From Phycisphaerales bacterium (GTDB lineage: Bacteria; Planctomycetota; Phycisphaerae; Phycisphaerales; UBA1924): a DNA stretch of 49,802 bases. Positions 25,156-32,501 of this stretch are shown piece by piece (position 1 is the stretch's first letter; every line of letters begins with the position of its first letter). Made by a program: the position numbers and the translations under genes. The notes beneath the pieces were generated by a model that saw only the letters and a program-made list of their open reading frames with translations, was not told the origin of the DNA and searched no databases. The stretch spans positions 1 through 49,802 of the forward strand of contig JAEUJD010000181.1 in NCBI GenBank assembly GCA_016793015.1. The letters run 5' to 3'.

Positions 25156-26330
25156 GCACGCACGCGCTCCGGCACACTCATCCGCCACGGCCCGCTGACA
25201 ACGGAGGACAACGCGTGTGCCGCGGCAGGAATCGCATTCGCAATCCGAATGGAAACCGCAATCAGTGTCGGACTGCGGAGCGCGATCGCAGTTGCACGGC
25301 ACGCGACTCGACGGCGGTCGGCGAGGCGCTTCCACTCGTTCGTCCAGGCTCCGAGCTGATACCGCCGAGTCAAGGAAGCATCGGCGTGGCGCGCCACCGC
25401 AAGCCCTGCCGCGAGCCCCCACGACATTCCTTCACCCGTAAATGGCTCGACATAGCCGGCAGCATCGCCGACAACGAAGATGCCCGGGGCCTCGACTATT
25501 CGCCTGCGGGTCAACAGGGGTGTGCCGCGCCAGCGAGCCGTCGCGAGCACGTCGGCGTGCTCGGGAGATCCGGATTCAATCGCGAGTTGCCGAACCGCAG
25601 CCCCCGGACCGCCCAGTTGCTTCGTCTTCTCGGGCGAAAGTGCCGCCGCGACATCAACGGAGCCGTCATTCAGCAGCACCGCGCCGAAGTAGCCCGCGCA
25701 GCCGCAGCGCATGGCGATTGTGCCCGGTTCGCAAAGCGCGCCCGCTGTTCCAGGAGGCAGACGGGTGCCGACGCCGAAGTACGAACCCTTCGCGGTACGC
25801 GATTCCCAGCGTCCATCGCGCGGAAGAAAGTTGCCGGCGAGGCCGTCGGCCACGATGACAACCGCTGCCGAAATCTCTTCTGATCCTTCGCGATCCGAAA
25901 CACCGATCGTGCAGCCGTCGTTGGATGATTCGACCAAGGTGGCAACAGAGTTCTGCCTCACCACCGCCCCGTGCATCGCGGCGTGATCGAGCAACATCGA
26001 GTCGAGCACATCGCGTCCGATCGCGGCACCCTGCTGGTCAAGGCAAACACCAAGTCGCCGGCCGCGTGCCGCGAGCGAGAACGAGTGAATGGGCGAAGCG
26101 ACGCGGCGGATCGCTTGCTCGAGACCCATCTGCCTCAAACTGTTCATTCCGGAAGGGGAAACGCACCCGCCGCAGACTTTGTCGCGTGGGAAGGCCGCCT
26201 TCTCGACAATCAGCGTTCGCAGCCCGAGCGCAGCGCACGCAAACGCCGCAGCGGTTCCGGCCGGACCCGCGCCGATAACCGCAACGTCCCACCTTGTGGA
26301 ATCCTGCGAAGTTGGGGGTCGGACGTTCAG
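25152..26330 (-). CDS. FAD-dependent oxidoreductase, geranylgeranyl-reductase-like, with apparent CTG start
   Basis: About 392 aa. The dinucleotide-binding motif DVAVIGAGPAGTAAAF sits at residues 15-30, followed by LRTLIVEKAAFPRDKVCGGCVSP (the CGG motif of this family), VVIVADGL and the second FAD motif FVVGDAAGYVEPFTGEGMSWGL. The first ATG (26147) lies after the FAD fold has begun, so the true start is upstream. In frame, the only sensible codon is CTG at 26330-26328, which overlaps the methyltransferase TGA as CTGA and has GGAG 7 nt before it. No ATG, GTG or TTG exists in frame nearby. It probably tailors the polyketide or prenyl product made with the neighbouring synthase. Confidence 0.85.
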   Translation of the reverse strand: MNVRPPTSQDSTRWDVAVIGAGPAGTAAAFACAALGLRTLIVEKAAFPRDKVCGGCVSPSGMNSLRQMGLEQAIRRVASPIHSFSLAARGRRLGVCLDQQGAAIGRDVLDSMLLDHAAMHGAVVRQNSVATLVESSNDGCTIGVSDREGSEEISAAVVIVADGLAGNFLPRDGRWESRTAKGSYFGVGTRLPPGTAGALCEPGTIAMRCGCAGYFGAVLLNDGSVDVAAALSPEKTKQLGGPGAAVRQLAIESGSPEHADVLATARWRGTPLLTRRRIVEAPGIFVVGDAAGYVEPFTGEGMSWGLAAGLAVARHADASLTRRYQLGAWTNEWKRLADRRRVACRATAIALRSPTLIAVSIRIANAIPAAAHALSSVVSGPWRMSVPERVRA

Positions 26331-27019
26331 AGAGTCTTTCTCCAGACAAGCATCATGCGTGAGATGCCGCCGAACTTGATCGTTGCACCTTCCAAACCCG
26401 CGCGATCCGCGAATCCCAGCAATTCATCGCGTGTAAACGCGGCCCGGGCCGAGAGCGCCGCATCGGTGTGCACGACCGGGCTTCGCGTCAAGATCCGGCT
26501 CGCCAATGCGATCGACGCAAGATTCAACGGGGAGCGGACAAGATCGTTCACGATCACGCACGGGCATTTCAGCGACATGTTCCGCAGCAGGTCGAGTGCC
26601 TGGACTTCCGTCAGGTGATGGAAAAAAAGGCTTGCCACGCACATGTCAAAGCCTTCGGGCAGCGGAGTCGCTACCGCATCGTGGAGGAAGAAGTCGCTCG
26701 GCAGCGACCGGGCGGATGCCCGTGCCTTCGCGAGTTCAATGGCGTGCGGGTTGATATCGCATCCGGAAAATGACACGGCGAGGGAGCGTTCACGGGCCTC
26801 GCGTGCCGCCGCAAGCACGAAATCGCCCCGCGCACACGCAATATCCAGCACGCGAAGCGGGCGGCCTCGTCTTCTTTGCTCGGACTCGATCTCCCGGAAG
26901 ATCCGACGGAACGACCCGGAAACGGAGTTCAGCCTCGAAAGCCCTGCCAGCGCGGAAGCGAGAGCCTCCGGTGCCAACGCCGGATCATCCATCACCTCCG
27001 GGCTGACTTGGCGCTTCAT
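26327..27019 (-). CDS. SAM-dependent class I methyltransferase
   Basis: A 230-aa methyltransferase at the head of the polyketide operon. Motif I is LRVLDIACARGDFVLAAA (the usual GxG glycine is CARGD), followed by FSGCDINPHAIELA and MCVASLFFHHLTEVQALDLL, typical of UbiE-like C- or O-methyltransferases. It ends in a TGA that overlaps the start of the reductase gene. The likely substrate is the phenolic or pyrone product of the type III synthase. The ATG at 27019 faces an FMN reductase gene across a 123-bp divergent region. Confidence 0.87.
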   Translation of the reverse strand: MKRQVSPEVMDDPALAPEALASALAGLSRLNSVSGSFRRIFREIESEQRRRGRPLRVLDIACARGDFVLAAAREARERSLAVSFSGCDINPHAIELAKARASARSLPSDFFLHDAVATPLPEGFDMCVASLFFHHLTEVQALDLLRNMSLKCPCVIVNDLVRSPLNLASIALASRILTRSPVVHTDAALSARAAFTRDELLGFADRAGLEGATIKFGGISRMMLVWRKTL

Positions 27020-27033
27020 GCACGACTCCGATA

Positions 27034-27060
27034 CGGAATGGGCATGGTAACGACATTCCG
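27034..27060. promoter_or_regulatory. Inverted repeat in the divergent promoter region
   Basis: CGGAATG (27034-27040) and CATTCCG (27054-27060) form a perfect 7-bp inverted repeat with a 13-bp spacer, 15 bp upstream of the methyltransferase start and between two divergent genes. It may be an operator for either. Confidence 0.35.
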
Positions 27061-27142
27061 CCCCGCTGCACCGGCGAGCCCGTGTCGCACGCTACGGTTG
27101 TGTTCGTCCCGGAATTGAATGAAAGACAACGGAGCGCTTTCG

Positions 27143-27724
27143 ATGAGCACAACACCACGACTTCTCGCGTTCGCCGGCAGCAACCGCAAAGAGTCGTTCA
27201 ATCGAAAACTGCTGCATGCCGCCGCCGAGGCGGCAAAGGCAGCCGGCGCGCAGGTCACCGTGCTCGAGCTCCGCGACTTTCCGCTCCCGATCGTGGATCA
27301 GGACCTTGAGAAGGAAAGCGGCATCCCCGAGAACGCGATGAAGCTCAAGAAGATTTTCATCGAGCACCAGGGCTTCTTCATCGCCTCTCCCGAATACAAC
27401 AGCTCGGTCACGCCCCTGCTCAAGAACACAATCGACTGGGTTTCGCGCCCTGTGCCCAACGAGCCTCCACTCGCTGCGTACCAGGGCAAGGTCGCGACGC
27501 TCCTCAGCGCTTCAAGCGGAGCGCTCGGTGGGCTTCGCGGGCTGGTTCATCTCCGCGCGATCCTTGGAAATATCGGCGTGATCGTTCTACCCGAACAGGT
27601 CGCCGTTGCCGCGGCACACGACGCGTTCAATGCCGACGGCACACTGAAGGACCCGAAGCAGCAATCGAAGATCGACGGCGCAATGAAGAAGCTGGCGGAC
27701 GCGGTGAAGAAGCTTCACGGGTAG
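27143..27724 (+). CDS. NADPH-dependent FMN reductase
   Basis: A 193-aa flavodoxin-fold reductase. The FMN phosphate loop is LLAFAGSNRKESFNRKLL, and the isoalloxazine-contacting loop is FIASPEYNSSVTPLLKNTIDWVSR, both family signatures. LSASSGALGGLRGLVHLRAIL follows as usual. GGAG at 27131-27134 is 8 nt before this ATG, which favours it over the ATG at 27119. It is divergent from the polyketide operon and could supply reduced flavin, but that is only a neighbourhood guess. Confidence 0.9.
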   Translation: MSTTPRLLAFAGSNRKESFNRKLLHAAAEAAKAAGAQVTVLELRDFPLPIVDQDLEKESGIPENAMKLKKIFIEHQGFFIASPEYNSSVTPLLKNTIDWVSRPVPNEPPLAAYQGKVATLLSASSGALGGLRGLVHLRAILGNIGVIVLPEQVAVAAAHDAFNADGTLKDPKQQSKIDGAMKKLADAVKKLHG

Positions 27725-27741
27725 CCCTCGCCACGTGCGCG

Positions 27742-27774
27742 CCAAAACAAACAACCCCGCGATTGCTCGCGGGG
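27742..27774 (-). terminator. Terminator for tRNA-Glu
   Basis: Read on the minus strand, CCCCGCG pairs with CGCGGGG (27755-27761 with 27768-27774) and is followed by TTGTTTGTTTT. On the plus strand the tail is not T-rich, so it mainly serves the tRNA, though it may also stop the FMN reductase transcript. Confidence 0.75.
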
Positions 27775-27782
27775 TGTTCAAG

Positions 27783-27857
27783 TGACCCCAAGGGGATTCG
27801 AACCCCTGTTTTCAGGATGAGAACCTGACGTCCTAGACCAGGCTAGACGATGGGGCC
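27783..27857 (-). tRNA. tRNA-Glu (anticodon CTC)
   Basis: The cloverleaf folds fully on the minus strand: acceptor GGCCCCA/TGGGGTC with a G2-U71 wobble, a D arm beginning CGTCTAG, an anticodon stem TCAGG/CCTGA around loop TTCTCAT with CTC at positions 34-36, and a T arm AGGGG-TTCGAAT-CCCCT. The 3' CCA is not encoded. Confidence 0.95.
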
Positions 27858-28085
27858 AGGTGCATTTAGTATCGCGGGAAAACGCGATCTAGGACAGGCA
27901 AGACAATAGGGCGAATGCCGACCGGGTCAACCGCTTGCGCCCGGTGAAAGCGCCCCACGTTCACGCATCGAACGCCTGCAAAACGATGTGTCCAGAGGCC
28001 CCACCCGGCTTCTCCCTCGGGGCCTTCCGATCGCGTCTGAATTCCTTCTGCCGCGTGCGTTTCGGCCCAAGAGCGGGGCATCACC

Positions 28086-28904
28086 CTACTGCTTTGCCGT
28101 AATCACGACCAGCACGACGATGTCGTAGAGCGCGTGCGTCGCGACGACGATCCCGAACCCGCGCACAAGAAACAGCCCTGCAAAGTACAGGCCCGCGGCC
28201 GTCAGGAAGATCGCGCTGGCGATATTGGTCCCGTTGCGAAGCCCCGCCAGCGACACATCGTGATACAGCGCGAACGCGAGCGCCGAAACAACGCACGCGA
28301 TGATGGCCGATGTGTGCCGCGGCACGCGCATCGCATCGCAGAGCACCATGTGCACGGCCGTGATCATGACCAGCCGAAAAACAAGCTCTTCGTAAAGGCC
28401 GGCACCGATCGACAGCGTCAACCGCTCCTGCCAGGAGAACGAACGGATGTCAACGGGGGACTGCTGGAGCGCCATCGCCACCATGCCGCCGGGCTGACTC
28501 TTTGTGTGCATGATCAGCCCGAGCACCAGCAGGGGAATCATGAGAATGCACGATTCCAAGGCCATTCCAAGCAGCACCGACGGCCGGATCCGCCACGGAT
28601 CACGATTCAGAAAGTGCCAGAGCAGAAGGATCACCACGAGCGTGATCGCCGGCAGATGGAAGCTCGAAGCCCCAAACACATCAAAGAAACGCCCGAGCAG
28701 ATTCCGCGCGCTCACCGTTCGCATCACGCCGGTCGCATCCTGCAGGTACCACAGCGAACCGAACTCGTAGACGATGATCAATGGCAGCAGAAAAACCAGA
28801 ATGTGCAGCGGCGCCATCGAAAGGCGCCAGTAGCCCGGTTCGCGGTGCAGATCGATTTGATTCTTGCTGGCGCTCGGCGTGCGTGGAAGCGGAGATCCGG
28901 GCAT
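28086..28904 (-). CDS. CPBP-family intramembrane metalloprotease
   Basis: A 272-aa polytopic membrane protein of the CAAX protease/bacteriocin-processing (Abi) family. The conserved catalytic motifs are present: GLYEELVFRLVMI (EExxxR), LAFALYHDV (His) and VATHALYDIVV (HxxxD-like). At least six hydrophobic helices are visible, for example ILVFLLPLIIVYEFGSLWYL and LPAITLVVILLLWHFL. The substrate is unknown; no prenylation or bacteriocin gene is near. The 228 bp between its stop and tRNA-Glu contain an ATCGCG/CGCGAT hairpin (27871-27888) and nothing coding. Confidence 0.85.
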   Translation of the reverse strand: MPGSPLPRTPSASKNQIDLHREPGYWRLSMAPLHILVFLLPLIIVYEFGSLWYLQDATGVMRTVSARNLLGRFFDVFGASSFHLPAITLVVILLLWHFLNRDPWRIRPSVLLGMALESCILMIPLLVLGLIMHTKSQPGGMVAMALQQSPVDIRSFSWQERLTLSIGAGLYEELVFRLVMITAVHMVLCDAMRVPRHTSAIIACVVSALAFALYHDVSLAGLRNGTNIASAIFLTAAGLYFAGLFLVRGFGIVVATHALYDIVVLVVITAKQ

Positions 28905-28975
28905 TCACTCCTCCGATGCAAGCCTATCGCCGCCGCACGTCGGCGCCTGGTTCCGATCCGGCCGAATTCTGCGCC

Positions 28976-29009
28976 AAAAAAGAAAACGACCGCTCGTTTC
29001 GAGCGGTCG
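28976..29009 (-). terminator. Terminator after rpsT
   Basis: A 10-bp perfect stem, CGACCGCTCG with CGAGCGGTCG (28987-28996 and 29000-29009) and a 3-nt loop, is followed on the minus strand by TTTTCTTTTTT. Confidence 0.92.
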
Positions 29010-29027
29010 CAGTAAAAGACAGGTGAA

Positions 29028-29327
29028 TCACTTGGCCTTGGTCGTCTTCGCGGCGGGCTTTGCGGTCTGCTTGCCCTTGAGCTTCGTGACGAGGCGGCTC
29101 TTGCGACGGGCGGCCTGGTTCTTGTGGATCACGCCCTTCGAGGCCGTGCGATCGATGATCTGGGCGACCTTCGCAAGGGCGGTCTTGGCCTCGTCGGCCG
29201 TGCCGTGCAGCACCTTCTCGTTGAAATCCTTGATGGCGTCGCGCATGGTGCGGAGGCGCCAGCGGTTGCGGGCGCGGGCGGCTTCATTCTGACGGACGCG
29301 TTTCTGGGCGGAGAGCGAGTGAGCCAT
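29028..29327 (-). CDS. rpsT: 30S ribosomal protein S20
   Basis: A 99-aa Lys/Arg-rich helical protein that binds the 16S rRNA 5' domain and helix 44. It starts MAHSLSAQKRVRQNEAARARNRW and contains ASKGVIHKNQAARRKSRLV, the standard S20 ending, then an AK-rich tail. AAGGA lies about 6 nt before the ATG. The gene is monocistronic, with its own terminator and a leader hairpin. Confidence 0.96.
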   Translation of the reverse strand: MAHSLSAQKRVRQNEAARARNRWRLRTMRDAIKDFNEKVLHGTADEAKTALAKVAQIIDRTASKGVIHKNQAARRKSRLVTKLKGKQTAKPAAKTTKAK

Positions 29328-29351
29328 TGGATTCCTTGATCGACTTGAGTC

Positions 29352-29388
29352 AGGCCCGACTGCCGGACCAGCGTCCGGAGTGGGGCCT
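29352..29388 (-). promoter_or_regulatory. Long hairpin in the rpsT leader
   Basis: AGGCCC...CCGGAC (29352-29368) pairs with GTCCGG...GGGCCT (29373-29388), a 16-bp stem with one mismatch, one bulge and a 4-nt loop, 25 nt upstream of the rpsT start. No T-run follows. It may mediate autoregulation by S20 or be a promoter-side structure. Confidence 0.45.
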
Positions 29389-29449
29389 AAATGATTCGCA
29401 TTCTGATCGCCGGAATCAAGCCCATCGGCTCACAGACAAGCCGGAAGGC

Positions 29450-29477
29450 TTGCCGCGGCTCGGAAGCCCGCTATCCT
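29450..29477 (+). promoter_or_regulatory. Candidate promoter of tRNA-Arg
   Basis: TTGCCG (29450-29455) and TATCCT (29472-29477) are 16 bp apart, placing a start about 25 bp before the tRNA. The -35 hexamer is the same as the one proposed for rpsB. Confidence 0.4.
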
Positions 29478-29508
29478 TGCTCCCCGCAGGTGAACGGTCG
29501 CCTGCAGC

Positions 29509-29582
29509 GCGGGCGTAGCTCAATTGGATAGAGCACCTGACTACGGATCAGGAGGTTGAAGGTTCGACTCCTTCCGCCCGTA
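29509..29582 (+). tRNA. tRNA-Arg (anticodon ACG)
   Basis: The acceptor GCGGGCG/CGCCCGT has a G1-U72 wobble; the D arm begins TAGCTCA; the anticodon stem CCTGA/TCAGG holds loop CTACGGA with ACG; and the T arm is GAAGG-TTCGACT-CCTTC. A34 is the usual substrate for TadA deamination to inosine. CCA is not encoded. Confidence 0.96.
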
Positions 29583-29600
29583 TTGGACGGCACGAATGGA

Positions 29601-29624
29601 AAGGCGCTTTGCGGCGCCTTTTTT
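29601..29624 (+). terminator. Terminator after tRNA-Arg
   Basis: AAGGCGC (29601-29607) pairs with GCGCCTT (29614-29620), loop TTTGCG, with a T-run through 29624. Confidence 0.9.
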
Positions 29625-29715
29625 CCTGCGCACGCCCAGGAGGATCGCGGGGAGCCAGTCTCTGTAAAGATCCTCTGAATCCGTCCCACCGGGATTGACC
29701 CCGGGGCCATGGCCG

Positions 29716-29744
29716 TCAAACATCCGTTTGAATCGGACGTTTGA
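29716..29744. promoter_or_regulatory. 29-bp palindromic operator over the TetR start codon
   Basis: TCAAACATCCG (29716-29726) and CGGACGTTTGA (29734-29744) are inverted repeats with one mismatch, separated by TTTGAAT. The last base is the A of the regulator's ATG. Size and symmetry suit a TetR-family dimer, so autoregulation is likely. Confidence 0.65.
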
Positions 29745-30481
29745 TGACACGAACACGCACTCAGCCAAAGCCGGCCTCCCCGCCAATTGCCAGGAAGACC
29801 GGCAAGTCGCCCGACGTCGAATCGAGCCCCGATACCCGGGCGCGGCTCATCGATGCCGCGGGCGAGGAATTTGCCGAGCACGGTTTCGCCAAGGCGACCG
29901 TTCGCGACATCTGCGCGCGGGCCGGAGCCAACATCGCGGCAGTGAACTACCACTTCCGTGACAAGGAAACGCTCTACCTCGAAACGCTGCGTCACGCCCA
30001 CCGGTACTCGATCGAGCATTACCCGCATCACGGCGGTCTGAAACCCGACGCTCCGGCGAAGGACAAACTTCGGGCGTTCGTGCGGGCGTTTCTCGCGAAG
30101 ATGCTGGATTGCAAGCGGCCCAAGTGGCACGGGCGGCTGATCTCGCGTGAAATGACCGAGCCGACACCGGCGCTGACCCTGCTCATCGAAGAAGGGGTGA
30201 GGCCGCAGTTCGGAGCATTGTGCGCGATCGTCCGCGAACTCGCGCCGAGCGTGAAGGGCGATGAAATGGAAGCGTGCGCCGCGAGCGTCATCGGGCAGGC
30301 TCTCCACTACCACCACTGCAACTCGATGATCAAGCGGCTCTACACCGAGCGGAAGGACGGCTTCCCGTTCGATCTGGAATTTCTCACCGACCACATCACG
30401 CGTTTTTCGCTCGCGGCGTTCGACGGGCTCGAGCGCGGAGCGCGTGAGAAGAACAAGAATCGGCGGACGAACAACAGTTAG
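29744..30481 (+). CDS. TetR-family regulator, CecR-like
   Basis: A 245-aa repressor. After a disordered, Pro/Lys-rich N-terminus comes the TetR helix-turn-helix (TRARLIDAAGEEFAEHGFAKATVRDICARAGANIAAVNYHFRDKETLY in two parts around the recognition helix). The effector domain (LRAFVRAFLAKML, WHGRLISREMTEPTPAL, VIGQALHYHHCNS) matches the CecR/DUF1956 class. CecR of E. coli controls an HlyD-ABC efflux set, and here too an ABC/HlyD/TolC exporter follows within 55 bp. The strong palindrome at its start points to autorepression of the whole operon. Confidence 0.9.
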   Translation: MTRTRTQPKPASPPIARKTGKSPDVESSPDTRARLIDAAGEEFAEHGFAKATVRDICARAGANIAAVNYHFRDKETLYLETLRHAHRYSIEHYPHHGGLKPDAPAKDKLRAFVRAFLAKMLDCKRPKWHGRLISREMTEPTPALTLLIEEGVRPQFGALCAIVRELAPSVKGDEMEACAASVIGQALHYHHCNSMIKRLYTERKDGFPFDLEFLTDHITRFSLAAFDGLERGAREKNKNRRTNNS

Positions 30482-30536
30482 GCATCAGACCCCGCCGCGA
30501 GCCAGTCGCCGCGGATCGGAGAACACAGGGAACGCG

Positions 30537-31697
30537 ATGTACTTTCTTGCCCTCAAGATGCTCTTCAACGACAAGGCCAAGTTCTTTGGTATTGTCATGG
30601 GCGTGACGCTCGCGTCGCTGGTGATTACACAGCAGGGCTCGATCTTCGTCGGGCTGATGGCGCGCACGTTCGGCGTCATCACCGACATGAACTACCCGGA
30701 TATCTGGGTAATGGACCGCAAGGTGCAGTTCATCGACGACACCAAGCCTTTGACCGATACGAAATTGTTCGAGGTGCGGGGCGTGCCGGGTGTGGCGTCG
30801 GCGGTGCCGCTCTACAAGGGCATGATCCGCGCCCGCATGGACAACGGGCTGTTTCAGAACTGCAATCTCTACGGCCTCGATGATTCGACGCTGATCGGCG
30901 GCCCGGGCGAGATGATCGAGGGCAACCTCGCCGATCTGCGCATGGCGGATTCGGTGATCGTGGATGTCGAGGGCGCGACCGACAAGCTCGCGCGCGCCGG
31001 CAAGAAGCCCGGCGACCCCAAGATCCCCCTCAAGATCGGCGACACGCTCGAATTGAACGACCACCGGGCCGTCGTCGTCGGCATTTCGCGCGGCTCGCGC
31101 ACGTTCCAGTCGCAGCCCAATATCTTCACCACCTACTCGCGTGCCGTCACCTTTGCCCCAAAGGAACGCAAACTGCTTTCGTTCGTACTCGTAAAAGCCG
31201 AGCCGGGGGAGAATCTTGAAACTCTTCGCGCACGAATCACAGAGCGGACCGGCCTCGCGGCATACACAGCGGATCAGTTCAAGTTGCTCACGGTCAACTA
31301 TTTCCTCAAGTACACCGGCATTCCCATCAACTTCGGGATCGCTGTATCGCTTGGCTTCATCATCGGAACCCTGATCACCGGGTTCATGTTCTATTCCTTC
31401 ACAATCGACAACCTGAAATATCTAGGAACGCTCAAGGCGATGGGAACCAGCGACACGACCCTCATGATGATGATCCTGCTCCAGGCGCTCTCGGTCGGGT
31501 GCATCGGCTTCGGGATCGGGGCCGGTGCCGCGACGGTGTTCGGCATCTCGATGGGCGGGACGCAGCTCGCGTTCTGGATCACGTGGCAGATCCTGGTCCT
31601 GTCGGGAGGCGCGGTGGTGATCATCTGCATGCTGGCGGCGATGCTGAGCGTGCGCAAGGTTGTGGCGCTCGAACCCGCGGTAGTGTTCAAGGGATAA
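30537..31697 (+). CDS. ABC transporter permease, FtsX/DevC-like
   Basis: A 386-aa permease with the MacB/FtsX-type plan: one N-terminal helix (KFFGIVMGVTLASLVITQQGSIF), an extracytoplasmic domain of about 230 residues, then three helices near the C-terminus (GIAVSLGFIIGTLITGFMFYSF, LLQALSVGCIGFGIGAGAATVF, ILVLSGGAVVIICMLAAML) and the closing RKVVALEPAVVFKG typical of the family. It works with the ATPase 3 bp downstream. The DevBCA type, whose adaptor is also encoded here, exports lipids or hydrophobic compounds through a TolC channel. Confidence 0.9.
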   Translation: MYFLALKMLFNDKAKFFGIVMGVTLASLVITQQGSIFVGLMARTFGVITDMNYPDIWVMDRKVQFIDDTKPLTDTKLFEVRGVPGVASAVPLYKGMIRARMDNGLFQNCNLYGLDDSTLIGGPGEMIEGNLADLRMADSVIVDVEGATDKLARAGKKPGDPKIPLKIGDTLELNDHRAVVVGISRGSRTFQSQPNIFTTYSRAVTFAPKERKLLSFVLVKAEPGENLETLRARITERTGLAAYTADQFKLLTVNYFLKYTGIPINFGIAVSLGFIIGTLITGFMFYSFTIDNLKYLGTLKAMGTSDTTLMMMILLQALSVGCIGFGIGAGAATVFGISMGGTQLAFWITWQILVLSGGAVVIICMLAAMLSVRKVVALEPAVVFKG

Positions 31698-31700
31698 AGC

Positions 31701-32501
31701 ATGACGACGGCAGTGCCAACACAACTCGGAGAGGCGGACACCCTTGGGGGCGGGGGGCGAAAGCTCGCGGTGCGCTGCCGCAACGTGGTGAAGAACTACG
31801 GCACCGGCACGTCGGTGGTTCGGGCGCTTCGAGGCATCGACCTTGATGTCTACGAAGGCGAATTGCTCATGCTGGTCGGGCCTTCGGGCTGCGGAAAAAC
31901 CACGCTGATCAGCGTGATCGCCGGCGTGCTCGATCGCGATCAGGGCGAGTGCACGGTGTTCGGCCAGGATTTCTCGGCGATGAACTCGCGCCAGCGCACC
32001 CGTTTCCGCGGACAAACGATCGGGTTTGTCTTCCAATCGTTCAATCTCATCCCGACGCTCACGATCGCGGAGAATGTTTCGGTGCCGCTGCTGCTGAATG
32101 GTGTCAACCGTCACGCGGCGCTCAAAAAAGCCAAAGAGATGCTGGATGTTGTCGGGCTCGGGCAGCGCGTGCAGGACACGCCAAACCGGCTCTCGGGCGG
32201 TCAGCAGCAGCGCGTCGCGATCGCCCGCGCGCTCGTGCACGATCCCAGGCTTATCGTCTGCGACGAGCCGACCAGCGCCCTCGACCACGAGACGGGGCAC
32301 AAGATCGTCGAACTGCTGAAGGGTGTCGCGATGAGCGGCAATCGCTCGCTGGTTGTCGTCACCCACGACAATCGAATCTTCGACTTTGCGGATCGCATCG
32401 CGCACATGGACGACGGGCAGGTCGACAAGATCGTCGGTTCCGCCAAGGAGCTGTACGGTCCGAATATGCAGAGCGCACAGAGCGGCGGAGGGCATTCATG
32501 A
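31701..32501 (+). CDS. ABC transporter ATP-binding protein (LolD/DevA-like)
   Basis: A 266-aa ATPase with Walker [10 protein letters not shown], a Q-loop in [17 protein letters not shown], signature [15 protein letters not shown], Walker [13 protein letters not shown] and the H-loop VVVTHDNR. The IPTLT and NV..PL pattern places it with MacB/LolD/DevA ATPases. About 25 poorly conserved residues lead the domain. Its TGA overlaps the ATG of the adaptor gene (ATGA). Confidence 0.95.
   Translation: MTTAVPTQLGEADTLGGGGRKLAVRCRNVVKNYGTGTSVVRALRGIDLDVYEGELLMLVGPSGCGKTTLISVIAGVLDRDQGECTVFGQDFSAMNSRQRTRFRGQTIGFVFQSFNLIPTLTIAENVSVPLLLNGVNRHAALKKAKEMLDVVGLGQRVQDTPNRLSGGQQQRVAIARALVHDPRLIVCDEPTSALDHETGHKIVELLKGVAMSGNRSLVVVTHDNRIFDFADRIAHMDDGQVDKIVGSAKELYGPNMQSAQSGGGHS

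Noticed and set aside
26148..26330. FAD reductase as a 5'-truncated pseudogene
   Set aside because: The missing nucleotide-binding motif is present in frame upstream, with a Shine-Dalgarno and a CTG in operon overlap.
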